Origin: Bacteroidaceae bacterium
Lineage (GTDB): Bacteria > Bacteroidota > Bacteroidia > Bacteroidales > Bacteroidaceae
DNA: 53,276 bases
Reading direction: 5' to 3'
Assembly: GCA_016286165.1 (NCBI GenBank)
Contig: JAEESE010000022.1
Coordinates: 1-53,276, forward strand
Within the stretch, counting starts at the first letter, position 1. Each line of letters begins with the position of its first letter. The translations under genes were made by a program, and so were the position numbers. A model generated the notes under the pieces. The model saw only the letters and a list, made by a program, of their open reading frames with translations, was not told the origin of the DNA and made no database searches. Shown here piece by piece: positions 44,101 through 51,783 of this stretch.

Positions 44101-47100
44101 TTGGGACACCGACGGCGACGGCGAGCTGAGCACCGTGGAAGCGGCATCGGTGACCAACCTGCAAGGATGGGCAAAGCAGGACATCATCCCAGACAATACA
44201 TACTTCATCCGCAACGTAGGAACAGGTCAGTTCCTTACCGGAGGGAATCAGTGGGGCACACAGATAAGCCTTTCGGAAGACCAAACGCCATACATACAGA
44301 TCAGGGTAGAGAGCCTGCCGGCTGAAGACCAGGCCGCATATCCCAACTGCTATATGCTTCGCCTCGACGGCTCCTACACATTTGGCACAATCTCGAAAAC
44401 AGACACCTATCTCTTCCGCTATGGCAGAGACGATACCAGCATAGGTTTCGTAGACGCTCCAAATACAGACGTCTGCAGATACTTCCGGATTGTAAAGAAC
44501 GCCAACGGCCACTACACCATACAGTCGGCTCCCGGCTTGTCCGGCCTCAACACCAACGGCAGCGAATATGCCGGTGGCGACGGTCCCGGAGCACCCGTCT
44601 TCTTCAACCTCGGCGAGACAAACCCATACATCGAGTGGGACTTCGTATCCACGTCGCCCAACGGTTTCAACGGCACCAACATCACCTCGTTCAACGAGTT
44701 GCAGTACTTCACAGGCTTGACAGAAATCCCCGAGAATACATTCTACAGTTGCTCCGATCTGCAAAGCATCACATTCCCAACCTCCATCACCAAAATCGGC
44801 AGCTTCGCCTTTGCCGGCTGTGCCGCACTCCAGGACCTCGTTATCCCCGAGGGCGTGACAGAAATCGACGCTTTTGCTTTCAGGGACTACACCGGACTCG
44901 TCACACTGCCCACTACCGTCACCTCCATCGGCAGCTATGCTTTCGAAAACTGCTCTGGCCTCAAGGTCAGCTGGACCACCCCGCCCGCTGCCAACGGCCT
45001 GCTCAACAACGATCAGTTCGGCCAAGAGCATGCCGACCCCAAGAAACCGCTCTATGTTCCCATTGGATCATACGAAGCCTTCGACATTCCTTATTGGTGG
45101 CGCTTCGACATCCGCGAGTACGGCATTATCCCATTCGAGGACGAAGACCTTGAGATGTATTTGTTCTTCGCCTTGGGTGGCAACGTTGAAGGCCATGTAA
45201 CGGCTGAGGAGGCGGCTGCAGTCACCAACTTTAGCGAATTAAGCCTCGATGGTTATAAGACCGAATTGACCACCTTCAAGGAGTTCAAGTATTTCACCGG
45301 ACTCACAGGAATCCCATCCGATGCCTTCAGAGGGTTCACCAATCTTACCAGCATCGCGCTGCCAAGGACAATGACGGCAATCCCCGATGGAGCCTTCATC
45401 AACTGCTCGTCTCTGACAGACGTTGATATCCCCGAGAGTGTGATCTCAATAGGCCTGTCCGCATTCAACAGCTGCTCGAGCCTGACTGAACTGAAACTGC
45501 CACCGCTCCTGGAAACTATCGGTGCCTACGCGTTTACCAACTCCGGTCTGCAGCGTTTCAACATACCCGCCTTCGCCACCGATTTCAACGATGCCTTCGC
45601 GGCCACAAGTACTGTTGTTCCCTTGTACGTCACAACAGAGTGGACCGAGCCTGTCGCTATCACCGAGAACACCTTCCCGCAGCGCAGTCAGGCCACGCTC
45701 TTCGTGCCCTTGGGCTCCGAGGAGACCTACGCCGAAGCGCCCTATTGGCAGGACTTTGGACACATCGTCGGGCATATCATATTCGAGGACCCAACCGTCA
45801 AGGCCATCTGCATCGAACATTTCGACACCAACCACGACGGCGAACTGACCATCGCAGAGGCAGAAGCCGTGACGTCATTTGGCTCCTACTACGATGACCC
45901 CAACAGTCTGATATTCGCCGGCAATTCCGAAATCCAATCCTTCAACGAGCTGAAGTATTTCACAGGCCTGCAAGATATCGAGGCTTTCGCATTTGCCTAT
46001 TGTGAAAACCTCGCCAGCATCACACTGCCCTCAAACATTAAAACTATTGGCAATCAGGCATTCCAAAGCACCAATCTCCATTCCATCGAGATACCAGAGG
46101 GCGTCACAACAATCTACGGCGCTGCATTCTATAATTGCAAGCAACTGACCAACGTCATACTGCCATCCACGCTCTTAAGAATCAGCACGAATGCCTTCAA
46201 TGGCTGTAGCAACCTCAGATTCATCGAAATACCCGAGAGCGTCACTGAGTTTGGCAACTATACTTTCAACAACTGCACGGCACTCACACAGGTACGCGTC
46301 AAGTGGGACACGCCATTGGAGATAGGCGACGCCGACCCATTCCCCACCCGCGCTGACATCACCCTCGTCGTTCCGCCCCACACCAGCGACGCCTACAGCA
46401 CGGCTACCTACTGGCAGGAGTTCAAGAACTTCCAGGAGCAGGAGCCTGCATGGCTCACCTATACCGACGAGAACGGCGACATATATCAGTACGAGCCAGG
46501 CTACTCCGCACAGCTCTACCACTATGCCGACAAGAGCGGCCGCACCACCTTCGTAATGCCCGAGAGCATCACCGTCGACGGCGTCACATATCCTGTCACA
46601 GCCATCGCTGGGCTACACTCCGGCTACCTCCAGTCGCTCATCATACCCGCCAGCGTCACCACCGTCAAGGACGAAGCCTTCTCCTGTCTCATAGCTCCCG
46701 ACCAGGGACTCACGCTCAAGGAAATCCGCATGCTCGGTAGCGAGCCGCCCGTAGCAGGCAGGTTCGATGGCTGGAGAATTTCGCTGGTAGGATATAATAT
46801 GCAAATGCAGCACCAGTATCCCGACGACCCATCCAAGCAGGTCAGCTTCAAGGACATCCTCCTCGAAGTGCCCGCAGGAACCAAGGCCGACTACCAAGCT
46901 GCCAACCTATGGAAGGAATTCACCGTCAAGGAGGACGAAGCCTACGCACACGTCTCCGCCGACGGCACTACCCTTACCTTCTACTACGACGAGCTGAAGA
47001 CCACCAGGGACGGCCACGTTTATCCGCTCAACGAAGAGTACGACTTACCTCAGTGGACATCCAACGCCTGGAACAACAGCATCCAAACAGTAGTCTTCGA

Positions 47101-47878
47101 CACGTCCTTCGCCAAGGCTCGTCCCACAACCACCGCCAAGTGGTTCGTCAACATGGAGCAGCTGACTACCATCACCGGCCTTGAAAACCTCAACACCAGC
47201 GAGGTGACCAACATGTCGCAGATGTTCAGCTACTGCAAACAGCTCACCGCCCTCGACCTCTCCACCTTGAACACCGAGAAGGTCCAGACCATGTACGGTA
47301 TGTTCCTTGGTTGCGAAAACTTGACGTCGCTCAATCTCTCTAATTTCAACACTGCTGCAGTCTTTAACCTGTCCCGAATGTTCACCCTCTGCACAAGACT
47401 GAGCACCCTCGACATCTCAAGTTTCAACACCGCCAATGTAACGATAATCACCAATATGTTCAGCCTCTGCGGGTCGCTTATGACCATATACGTAGGCAAC
47501 GGCTGGTCCACGGCTAACGTCGACAAGAGCAACTTGAACAACTACTGCGACATGTTCTTAGGCGATAACATGCTCGAAGGCGGAGCAGGAACCCGCTACA
47601 TGGATTATCAATGGTCTACCGAAGGGAACGACGACATCGAATACGCTCGCGTCGATGCACCCGGCGCCCCCGGCTACCTCACCTTCAATGGCGCCTTCAT
47701 CCAAGGCGATGTCAACGGCGACGGTTCAGTGACCATTGCCGACGTTACCGCCCTCGTCAACATCATCCTCGGCAAGACCCAGGCTCCCGCCAGCGGAGTA
47801 GCCGATGTCAATGGCGACCACGCCACCACCATCGCCGACGTCACCGCTCTCGTCAACATAATCCTCGGAAAGAATTAA
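41105..47878 (+). CDS. Giant BspA-like leucine-rich-repeat surface protein with dockerin-type C-terminus
   Basis: This 2257-residue protein has a signal peptide (LLIFVCALLPMIGV, cleavage near LKAQ). An N-terminal beta region (about 30-180) is followed by an array of about ten DUF285-type repeats of roughly 25 residues (NTANVTNM..MF..CSKLTSLDVSGF). Then come three modules that each pair an EF-hand-like sequence (DTNGDGELSLAEA, DTDGDGELSTVEA, DTNHDGELTIAEA) with LRR_5/BspA repeats (SLTSIGIDCFWDCSSLKAL type). A second DUF285 block lies near 1960-2120, and a final dockerin-like pair follows (DVNGDGSVTIADVTALVNIILGK, DVNGDHATTIADVTALVNIILGK, each in pieces). About 120 residues (near 1020-1185) interrupt the second EF-hand/LRR module. 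It is probably an adhesin or binding protein of the cell surface. It has its own promoter and terminator. Confidence 0.9.
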   Translation: MKQILFMKRLLIFVCALLPMIGVSQLKAQSISSGKTFRLKNQRAGYLYKSGDNIAGTSSASQASVFTLVTNSTLNGGIYYLYDVTNNAFVHHTGDNPNNPGSYGNYASESEPETHMLVSAAFWLESTDNSTYPYKIRGNMGNYLNVDSQPGYACFNTWSSTDAGNSFAIEYLDNISSESETYQRALKLLDNYFSYAELSSDNTKLTFYYDNQRASREGTTYSLNTGNNDPGWYNYRESITSVEFSDLTTFKTYFKPTSTYRWFNGMTNLTDIHSLYNLNTSEVTNMRGMFYGCSKLTSLDFSGFNTEKVTDMAFMFQHCPSLTSLNVSSFNTASVTDMTAMFDGCSSLTSLDVSGFNTANVTNMTQMFYNCSKLTTLDVSGFNTAKVGNFSMMFYNCQKLTSLDVSGFNTAKATTMSSMFSGCSSLTSLDVSDFNTEKVTAMNYMFNNCSKLTSLDVSGFNTANVTNMSYMFYYCSKVPNLDVSGFNTAKVTDISYMFRGCNLLKELNVSSFNTALVTKMDYMFANCGSLTTIYASDTWTTNAVTSSSSMFSGSTKIVGGAGTTYNSNATNANYAHIDGGTANPGYLTSDKISFADANVKAICVANWDTNGDGELSLAEAAAVTSDQMGTTFSENKNITSFNELRFFTGLDRLRMDAFYNCTALQSITLPESLTSIGIDCFWDCSSLKALHIPKSVTSIGNYITAGCAALETITVDPENTVLASPNNCNAIIKEGTLLVAGCKNTVIPDGITTIGVASMNGFSLTNIVIPASVTEIQMNGFGKNGTLQTVTMLATEPPLLQRGAFGPTATLQENCILIVPDDSREAYLTAEAGSQAFTYAETFKEIRTASFSNHVHINNVEATTSDLATLAVINNDVVENRPTISVTAGAPAYFNINGFNGWWQKKVGGEFTNVYSGLFTPGTWRFHCQVRIDGDDATSNVLASPLTVKVNDVEWTVEYVNLADDYSFCFVSSPEIEVTVPNEVINFADANVKAICVANWDTDGDGELSTVEAASVTNLQGWAKQDIIPDNTYFIRNVGTGQFLTGGNQWGTQISLSEDQTPYIQIRVESLPAEDQAAYPNCYMLRLDGSYTFGTISKTDTYLFRYGRDDTSIGFVDAPNTDVCRYFRIVKNANGHYTIQSAPGLSGLNTNGSEYAGGDGPGAPVFFNLGETNPYIEWDFVSTSPNGFNGTNITSFNELQYFTGLTEIPENTFYSCSDLQSITFPTSITKIGSFAFAGCAALQDLVIPEGVTEIDAFAFRDYTGLVTLPTTVTSIGSYAFENCSGLKVSWTTPPAANGLLNNDQFGQEHADPKKPLYVPIGSYEAFDIPYWWRFDIREYGIIPFEDEDLEMYLFFALGGNVEGHVTAEEAAAVTNFSELSLDGYKTELTTFKEFKYFTGLTGIPSDAFRGFTNLTSIALPRTMTAIPDGAFINCSSLTDVDIPESVISIGLSAFNSCSSLTELKLPPLLETIGAYAFTNSGLQRFNIPAFATDFNDAFAATSTVVPLYVTTEWTEPVAITENTFPQRSQATLFVPLGSEETYAEAPYWQDFGHIVGHIIFEDPTVKAICIEHFDTNHDGELTIAEAEAVTSFGSYYDDPNSLIFAGNSEIQSFNELKYFTGLQDIEAFAFAYCENLASITLPSNIKTIGNQAFQSTNLHSIEIPEGVTTIYGAAFYNCKQLTNVILPSTLLRISTNAFNGCSNLRFIEIPESVTEFGNYTFNNCTALTQVRVKWDTPLEIGDADPFPTRADITLVVPPHTSDAYSTATYWQEFKNFQEQEPAWLTYTDENGDIYQYEPGYSAQLYHYADKSGRTTFVMPESITVDGVTYPVTAIAGLHSGYLQSLIIPASVTTVKDEAFSCLIAPDQGLTLKEIRMLGSEPPVAGRFDGWRISLVGYNMQMQHQYPDDPSKQVSFKDILLEVPAGTKADYQAANLWKEFTVKEDEAYAHVSADGTTLTFYYDELKTTRDGHVYPLNEEYDLPQWTSNAWNNSIQTVVFDTSFAKARPTTTAKWFVNMEQLTTITGLENLNTSEVTNMSQMFSYCKQLTALDLSTLNTEKVQTMYGMFLGCENLTSLNLSNFNTAAVFNLSRMFTLCTRLSTLDISSFNTANVTIITNMFSLCGSLMTIYVGNGWSTANVDKSNLNNYCDMFLGDNMLEGGAGTRYMDYQWSTEGNDDIEYARVDAPGAPGYLTFNGAFIQGDVNGDGSVTIADVTALVNIILGKTQAPASGVADVNGDHATTIADVTALVNIILGKN

Positions 47879-47907
47879 AAAGGATTAAGGATTAAAGACA
47901 TTTTGTC

Positions 47908-47947
47908 AAAAGGGCGGCGCATCACACAGCGTCGCTCTTTTCTTTTC
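47908..47947 (+). terminator. Terminator of the giant surface protein gene
   Basis: AAAAGGGCGGCGC pairs with GCGTCGCTCTTTT (one G.T and one mismatch-like step) around ATCACACA, followed by CTTTT. Confidence 0.75.
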
Positions 47948-47990
47948 AAACAACGAATTATACTAATTATACGAATTCTTTTCAAACCAC

Positions 47991-48075
47991 GCGCTCGGCG
48001 CTTGCGACGCTTCTTCGAGCGAAGCGAGTCTGAAGAATTTCACTAATTTGCGACGGCTTCGCAAGCGTCGCGGCT
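47991..48075. repeat. Family A palindromic repeat, copy 4 plus diverged half
   Basis: GCGCTCGGCGCTTGCGACGC then TTCTTCGAGCGAAGCGAGTC and TGAAGAA (47991-48038). A GC-rich derivative (TTGCGACGGCTTCGCAAGCG) follows at 48048-48075. Confidence 0.8.
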
Positions 48076-48244
48076 GCGCGAAGAAACAAGAATGTTGAAC
48101 AGCCTCGTTTACTTTCGACACCTTGCGAAGCGTGTCGCTCTGAAATTCGTGCAATTCGATTATAATTGTTTCCATAGGACATGAAGAAAAATTCGTAAAA
48201 TTCGTATAATTCGTTGTTTATAAAAAGTTAATTGTTCTTGAATG

Positions 48245-48270
48245 GTCAAGCGTCGCAAGCGCCGAGCGGA
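48245..48270. repeat. Family A half copy
   Basis: GTCAAGCGTCGCAAGCGCCG then AGCGG, inverted relative to copies 4 and 5. Confidence 0.7.
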
Positions 48271-48595
48271 CAGTGGACAAATAAACTTAAACAAGAAATT
48301 ATCATCCGGATGGCCTCTGCGAGCTCTGGAGAGCACGAAGCTTGGCGCTTGCGCCGTTCGTGCGCCCCTGCGGCCTCACTGAAGGTCAATGGCTATGCCT
48401 TCGCGTCCTCTCATTATCTCCAGAGCCTCGGCGCCTCGGCGCCTCTGCGTTGAAAAAAGATTAGAGGAAAACAATTCGCAAGAATCTGTTCCAACAATAA
48501 GCAGAAATATTATTTGTTATTGTTGAATGAAATTGTTGTTTATTGTTGCCTATTGTTTTCCAGCAAGTGGATCATGGAATTATGGTCATTATGGC

Positions 48596-48642
48596 CGCTC
48601 GGCGCTTGCGACGCTTCTTCGAGCGAAGCGAGTCTGAAGAAT
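48596..48642. repeat. Family A palindromic repeat, copy 5
   Basis: CGCTCGGCGCTTGCGACGCT then TCTTCGAGCGAAGCGAGTCT and GAAGAA; virtually identical to copy 4. Confidence 0.82.
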
Positions 48643-48790
48643 TTGTGTCAAAAAAGAATAGAGGTCTGACAGGATCATTTATGTAATTTGTGTCAAAAAA
48701 GATTAGTGTTCTGATATGAATGTTGCGAAACCGCGGTCAAAAACCATTTCACTTCAGTTCAGAAAACTGAATGGAAACTGACGAAATCTA

Positions 48791-48871
48791 TAAACCACCG
48801 AGTGATTTATAGAAATCACGTGGTGGTTTGTAAAAACCGCAGTGTGGTTTTGATAAACCAATCGGTGGTTT
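48791..48871. repeat. Nested AAACCACC/GGTGGTTT palindromes
   Basis: AAACCACC-GA-GTGATTT-ATAG-AAATCAC-GT-GGTGGTTT (48792-48829) is a near-perfect 38-bp palindrome. It is followed by AAACCGCAGTGTGGTTTT and AAACCAATCGGTGGTTT, so about four palindromic units of some 21 bp run in tandem. Confidence 0.75.
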
Positions 48872-48979
48872 AAACTATTATTAAAGTCGAAAAACAGTTG
48901 CGTCCAGGTTAAACGACAGTTTTTGTACACAGAAATCACATTTCTCTATTAATCATACCGCACAAAAAACCAAAATAAG

Positions 48980-49190
48980 TCCCGTAGGGACGAAGGATAT
49001 TAGGCAGGGGGGAAGTGAGCGAAGCGAACGGAACCCCTGTATCATGTCAGAAGGTATATAGAGTGCCATAGGTACGCAGGATCAAGATCAATAATTCCGT
49101 CGTACCTACTGCACTCTATATATTATGCTCTAGAAACAGGGGGGCCGCTACGCTACACACCCAGCCTAAATTCCGACGCCCCTTTGGGGC
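48980..49190. repeat. 210-bp imperfect inverted repeat (MITE-like)
   Basis: The innermost stem is TATATAGAGTGC (49055-49066) with GCACTCTATATA (49111-49122) and TAGGTACG (49069-49076) with CGTACCTA (49101-49108). Further out, CCCCTGT pairs with ACAGGGG and GGATATTAGGC with GCCTAAATTCC. The tips are TCCCGTAGGGACG and CGCCCCTTTGGGG. The two arms can be aligned along their whole length. Confidence 0.7.
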
Positions 49191-49291
49191 TTTGTGCCAA
49201 CTGCTACATTACGCCTTTCTTCTTATCAATGAAATCGCGAATTAATTCCCTCGAAAATTGTAAATCATCAATTGAAAATTGAAATCGCCCC

Positions 49292-49357
49292 AACACTCCG
49301 CGTCACTAACAGCCCCGCAGCCCGCTCCAACAGCGGCTTTCGGGATGTCGGAGTGTT
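49292..49357. repeat. 66-bp palindromic element
   Basis: AACACTCCG (49292-49300) pairs with CGGAGTGTT (49349-49357); inside, CCGCT (49322-49326) pairs with AGCGG (49332-49336). Preceded by an AATTGAAAATTGAAAT tract. Confidence 0.6.
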
Positions 49358-49406
49358 TGAGACATTTTAAAAAAATTTTGAAAACTGAAAACAATGGGCT
49401 TTCGGA

Positions 49407-49507
49407 GATTGACGTTAAGATTGACGAAGATTGACGGGGCCAGAAAAACTCTTTGCATAGTGAGCGAAATATTCCTCCGTCAATCCACGTCAATCCATTC
49501 GTCAATC
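49407..49507. repeat. Mirrored triple GATTGACG / CGTCAATC arms
   Basis: GATTGACG starts at 49407, 49419 and 49429; CGTCAATC starts at 49478, 49488 and 49500. The spacings (12,10 then 10,12) are exact mirrors, so the arms form one 30-nt stem with two small internal loops and a 41-nt apex. Confidence 0.8.
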
Positions 49508-49671
49508 CACTTTTCAATCAAGGTTAGGGTTTTCCCGACGTTATTGGCAAGCCAAATCACATCACTTCACCATTTAGCATCTTTGGCCTGCACAAAACAA
49601 TATTCTATTCTGCAGAACTTGTAGCCAAATTGTTCATTTTAGACAAATAGTCGAAAAAAACGACATTAATA

Positions 49672-49704
49672 TTTGCAGCATTACAAAACTTTTCAATAAC
49701 TTTG
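49672..49704 (+). promoter_or_regulatory. Promoter of the 606-residue dockerin-ended protein gene
   Basis: TTTG (49672-49675), 21 bp, TAACTTTG (49697-49704), giving a leader of about 168 nt that contains a CGCGCGCGCG run. Confidence 0.55.
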
Positions 49705-49878
49705 CGTTCGATTATGCACCTTTCCGCGCGCGCGAGAGCGCTACGCATGCATTCATCTAATAATGTGAGTGACCATGACTTCCCGTGAATAGGATCATGA
49801 ATCATCATCAACAAAGCCCTCCATACAGAGGTTACATGCTAAAAAGAGAAAAACGACAACAAATTAAAATTTACCTTT

Positions 49879-51699
49879 ATGAAACAATCATTACTTAATC
49901 GATTCTGGCTACGTGCCTGTATGCTCGTAGCGTTGGTCTGCTGTGCAGCCAGCAGCGCATGGGCAGAAGGAATAGACGGCTACTACACCATTAAGAACAA
50001 TGGTAATGGGAAATACGTCAACGTAGCAGGCCGCAAGACCGTAACATTTGTAGATGAAACAGCTACTGCGACTGCCGCTGGCACAGTAATCCGAGTGAAG
50101 GCTAACGCCGTCGAAGGGAAGGAAGATTTACAGGTGGAAGTTCTCCGCTCACAGGGTGTTGACATTCCGGGATATGCAGAGAAGGCCATGAACTACGTTC
50201 CAAAAATTGTGGAATTGGCAGTGAACAAGTTAGGAGCAAACGGTGAAGGCAACTTGCTCGGTGCAAATGGTCTCAAGGCTATAATGGATAAATTCAAAGA
50301 GAGTTTTGACTATCACCTCTACCTCGAAGAAGTCGGCGAAAACAGCTATCGCATCTATGGCCGCACACCAAGCATGCAGCCTGTAGTGGACTTCTATGCC
50401 GCGAACAAGGACAATGTAGATGCCAAGCTCCCGATGTTGGAGCAGTTCATTAATGACGCTATCAAAAAAGTTCTTCAGAAGACAAACGGGAGCGGTGCCA
50501 GTATCCTTGTAGAATTCAAGCTCCATGATGTTTGGCAGGAGATGAAAGTTGCAGAGCTTGAAGAGCCTATTGATGATGCTTCTAAGCTTGCTTTCCTGCA
50601 GGGCGTACTTGCCAATAAAGACTACGTATGGGACTTCGCTTATGAAACAGCAATGATCTATTGGGACAACCTGAAGGCTCATCCAAGATTTGGAGAGATT
50701 AAGGAGATGCTCGGCGAATACGCCAAATACCTTGACAAGGTGGAGAATATAAAGCCTGACTTTAAGTACTACATCGTGCAGAAAGAGAACCAGATTGACT
50801 TTATCAGTCAAGGCAACAGCGAACTCAACTCCGACTTCACTGCCTGGACAATGACTCCGCGCAGCACTTTCAACATTAACTGCGACATCGAGCAGACACA
50901 TACAATATATTCCAATCAGCCCAACGTAGAGCCCACAACCTACAAGGAGTACTACACCACGCTCTACACTGACTTTGCCTACACCATGCCTGAAGATGCA
51001 AGCGTGAAGGCATATACCATTAAGGAGATATCTCAAAAAGGCGTAGCCGTTCGCAAAGAGATAACTGGTATCATACCTGCTCAGACTCCTGTTCTATTAG
51101 TCTCCAAAAGTTCTGAAGCCGTACTAACACTGAATACAACCGAAGGCACAGCTGCGGCGAACGAGCTGCTGGGCAACGACTGGCTGATTAATAAATTACA
51201 GATCAAAACTCCTCAAGTGGAATCATTATTTGCTAAGATTCATGATTTACTCACTATGAAGGATTTGGAGTACATGTATGACGAATACATAAAGGAATAC
51301 GAGCACCTAATGCTTAGAAACGCCGGCACTGTCAACAACAAGTATTTCTTTGGTTTGTCTGGCGATGATATTGCTGAGGCGTCTATGAATATTTGTCAGT
51401 TGAGTCTTGATGGAAATGTTCCTGCATTTTATCATAACCTTGAAAAGGCAGATGCCAACAAGGCATTTATTCAAAGTGAAACTCTGGATACAATTCTACT
51501 ATCACTCAGGGGTGATGTCAACCGCGACGGCCTGGTTACTATTGCCGACGTCACGGCTTTGGTGAACATCATCCTTGGCAAGGTCACTTATTCAGCAAAT
51601 GCTGACAAGTATGACTTCGAAGCTGCCAACGTGAATGGTGACGAGCAAATATCCATTGCCGACGTAACCGCTCTCGTGAACATCATCCTGGGCAAATAA
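49879..51699 (+). CDS. Secreted protein of unknown function with C-terminal dockerin-like repeats
   Basis: This 606-residue protein has a signal peptide (ACMLVALVCCAASSAWA). It begins with a domain starting GYYTIKNNGNGKYVNVAG, resembling ricin/lectin-like or Prevotella YTI-type beta domains. A long alpha-rich middle follows, then a beta region with YTTLYTDFAYTMPEDASVKAY and IIPAQTPVLLVSKSS, a pattern shared with the next gene. At the C-terminus are two Ca-binding loops (DVNRDGLVTIADVTALVNII and NVNGDEQISIADVTALVNII), ending LGK-stop. The dockerin repeats normally bind cohesins or serve as surface modules. The gene is not otherwise recognised. It has its own promoter and is probably cotranscribed with the next gene (84-bp gap). 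Confidence 0.82.
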   Translation: MKQSLLNRFWLRACMLVALVCCAASSAWAEGIDGYYTIKNNGNGKYVNVAGRKTVTFVDETATATAAGTVIRVKANAVEGKEDLQVEVLRSQGVDIPGYAEKAMNYVPKIVELAVNKLGANGEGNLLGANGLKAIMDKFKESFDYHLYLEEVGENSYRIYGRTPSMQPVVDFYAANKDNVDAKLPMLEQFINDAIKKVLQKTNGSGASILVEFKLHDVWQEMKVAELEEPIDDASKLAFLQGVLANKDYVWDFAYETAMIYWDNLKAHPRFGEIKEMLGEYAKYLDKVENIKPDFKYYIVQKENQIDFISQGNSELNSDFTAWTMTPRSTFNINCDIEQTHTIYSNQPNVEPTTYKEYYTTLYTDFAYTMPEDASVKAYTIKEISQKGVAVRKEITGIIPAQTPVLLVSKSSEAVLTLNTTEGTAAANELLGNDWLINKLQIKTPQVESLFAKIHDLLTMKDLEYMYDEYIKEYEHLMLRNAGTVNNKYFFGLSGDDIAEASMNICQLSLDGNVPAFYHNLEKADANKAFIQSETLDTILLSLRGDVNRDGLVTIADVTALVNIILGKVTYSANADKYDFEAANVNGDEQISIADVTALVNIILGK

Positions 51700-51726
51700 G
51701 AGTCCTTTAGTTAAATATTGATTATA

Positions 51727-51761
51727 TCGGGGCAGCGAGTTATGAAAGTTCGCTGCTCCGA
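51727..51761. other. Hairpin between the two dockerin-protein genes
   Basis: TCGGGGCAGCGA pairs with TCGCTGCTCCGA (one G.T pair) around an 11-nt loop. No T run follows, so it is not a standard terminator. The arm CGGAGCAGCGA is identical to the start of the family C element at 53162. Confidence 0.6.
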
Positions 51762-51783
51762 TTGCAAAAAGAATAATACCAAG

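Larger units (their letters stand above)
47879..49878. other. 2-kb gene-free, repeat-dense region
   Basis: No convincing coding region is seen. In order it holds: a terminator; TACTAATTATACGAATT-type tract; family A copies at 47991-48038, 48047-48075 (half), 48245-48270 (half) and 48596-48642; a GGCGCCTCGGCGCCTCTGCG tract near 48430; ATTGTT tracts (48516-48560); a nested palindrome cluster (48791-48871); a 210-bp inverted repeat (48980-49190); an 66-bp palindrome (49292-49357); mirrored GATTGACG arms (49407-49507); and a promoter for the next gene. Confidence 0.75.

Noticed and set aside
43988..45031. 347-residue minus-strand open frame opposite the giant surface protein
   Set aside because: Shadow frame; the opposite strand shows clear EF-hand and LRR motifs.
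48232..48453. 73-residue plus-strand frame
   Set aside because: Begins inside a family A half copy and runs through a GGCGCCTCGGCGCC tract; repeat translation.
48754..48939. 61-residue minus-strand frame across the AAACCACC palindromes
   Set aside because: Only translated repeat; no promoter or start context.
49407..49507. GATTGACG repeats considered as a CRISPR array
   Set aside because: Units are 8 bp and half are inverted; spacers are 2-4 bp.
49242..49517. 91-residue minus-strand frame in the 2-kb spacer
   Set aside because: Spans two unrelated palindromic elements and no family is visible.
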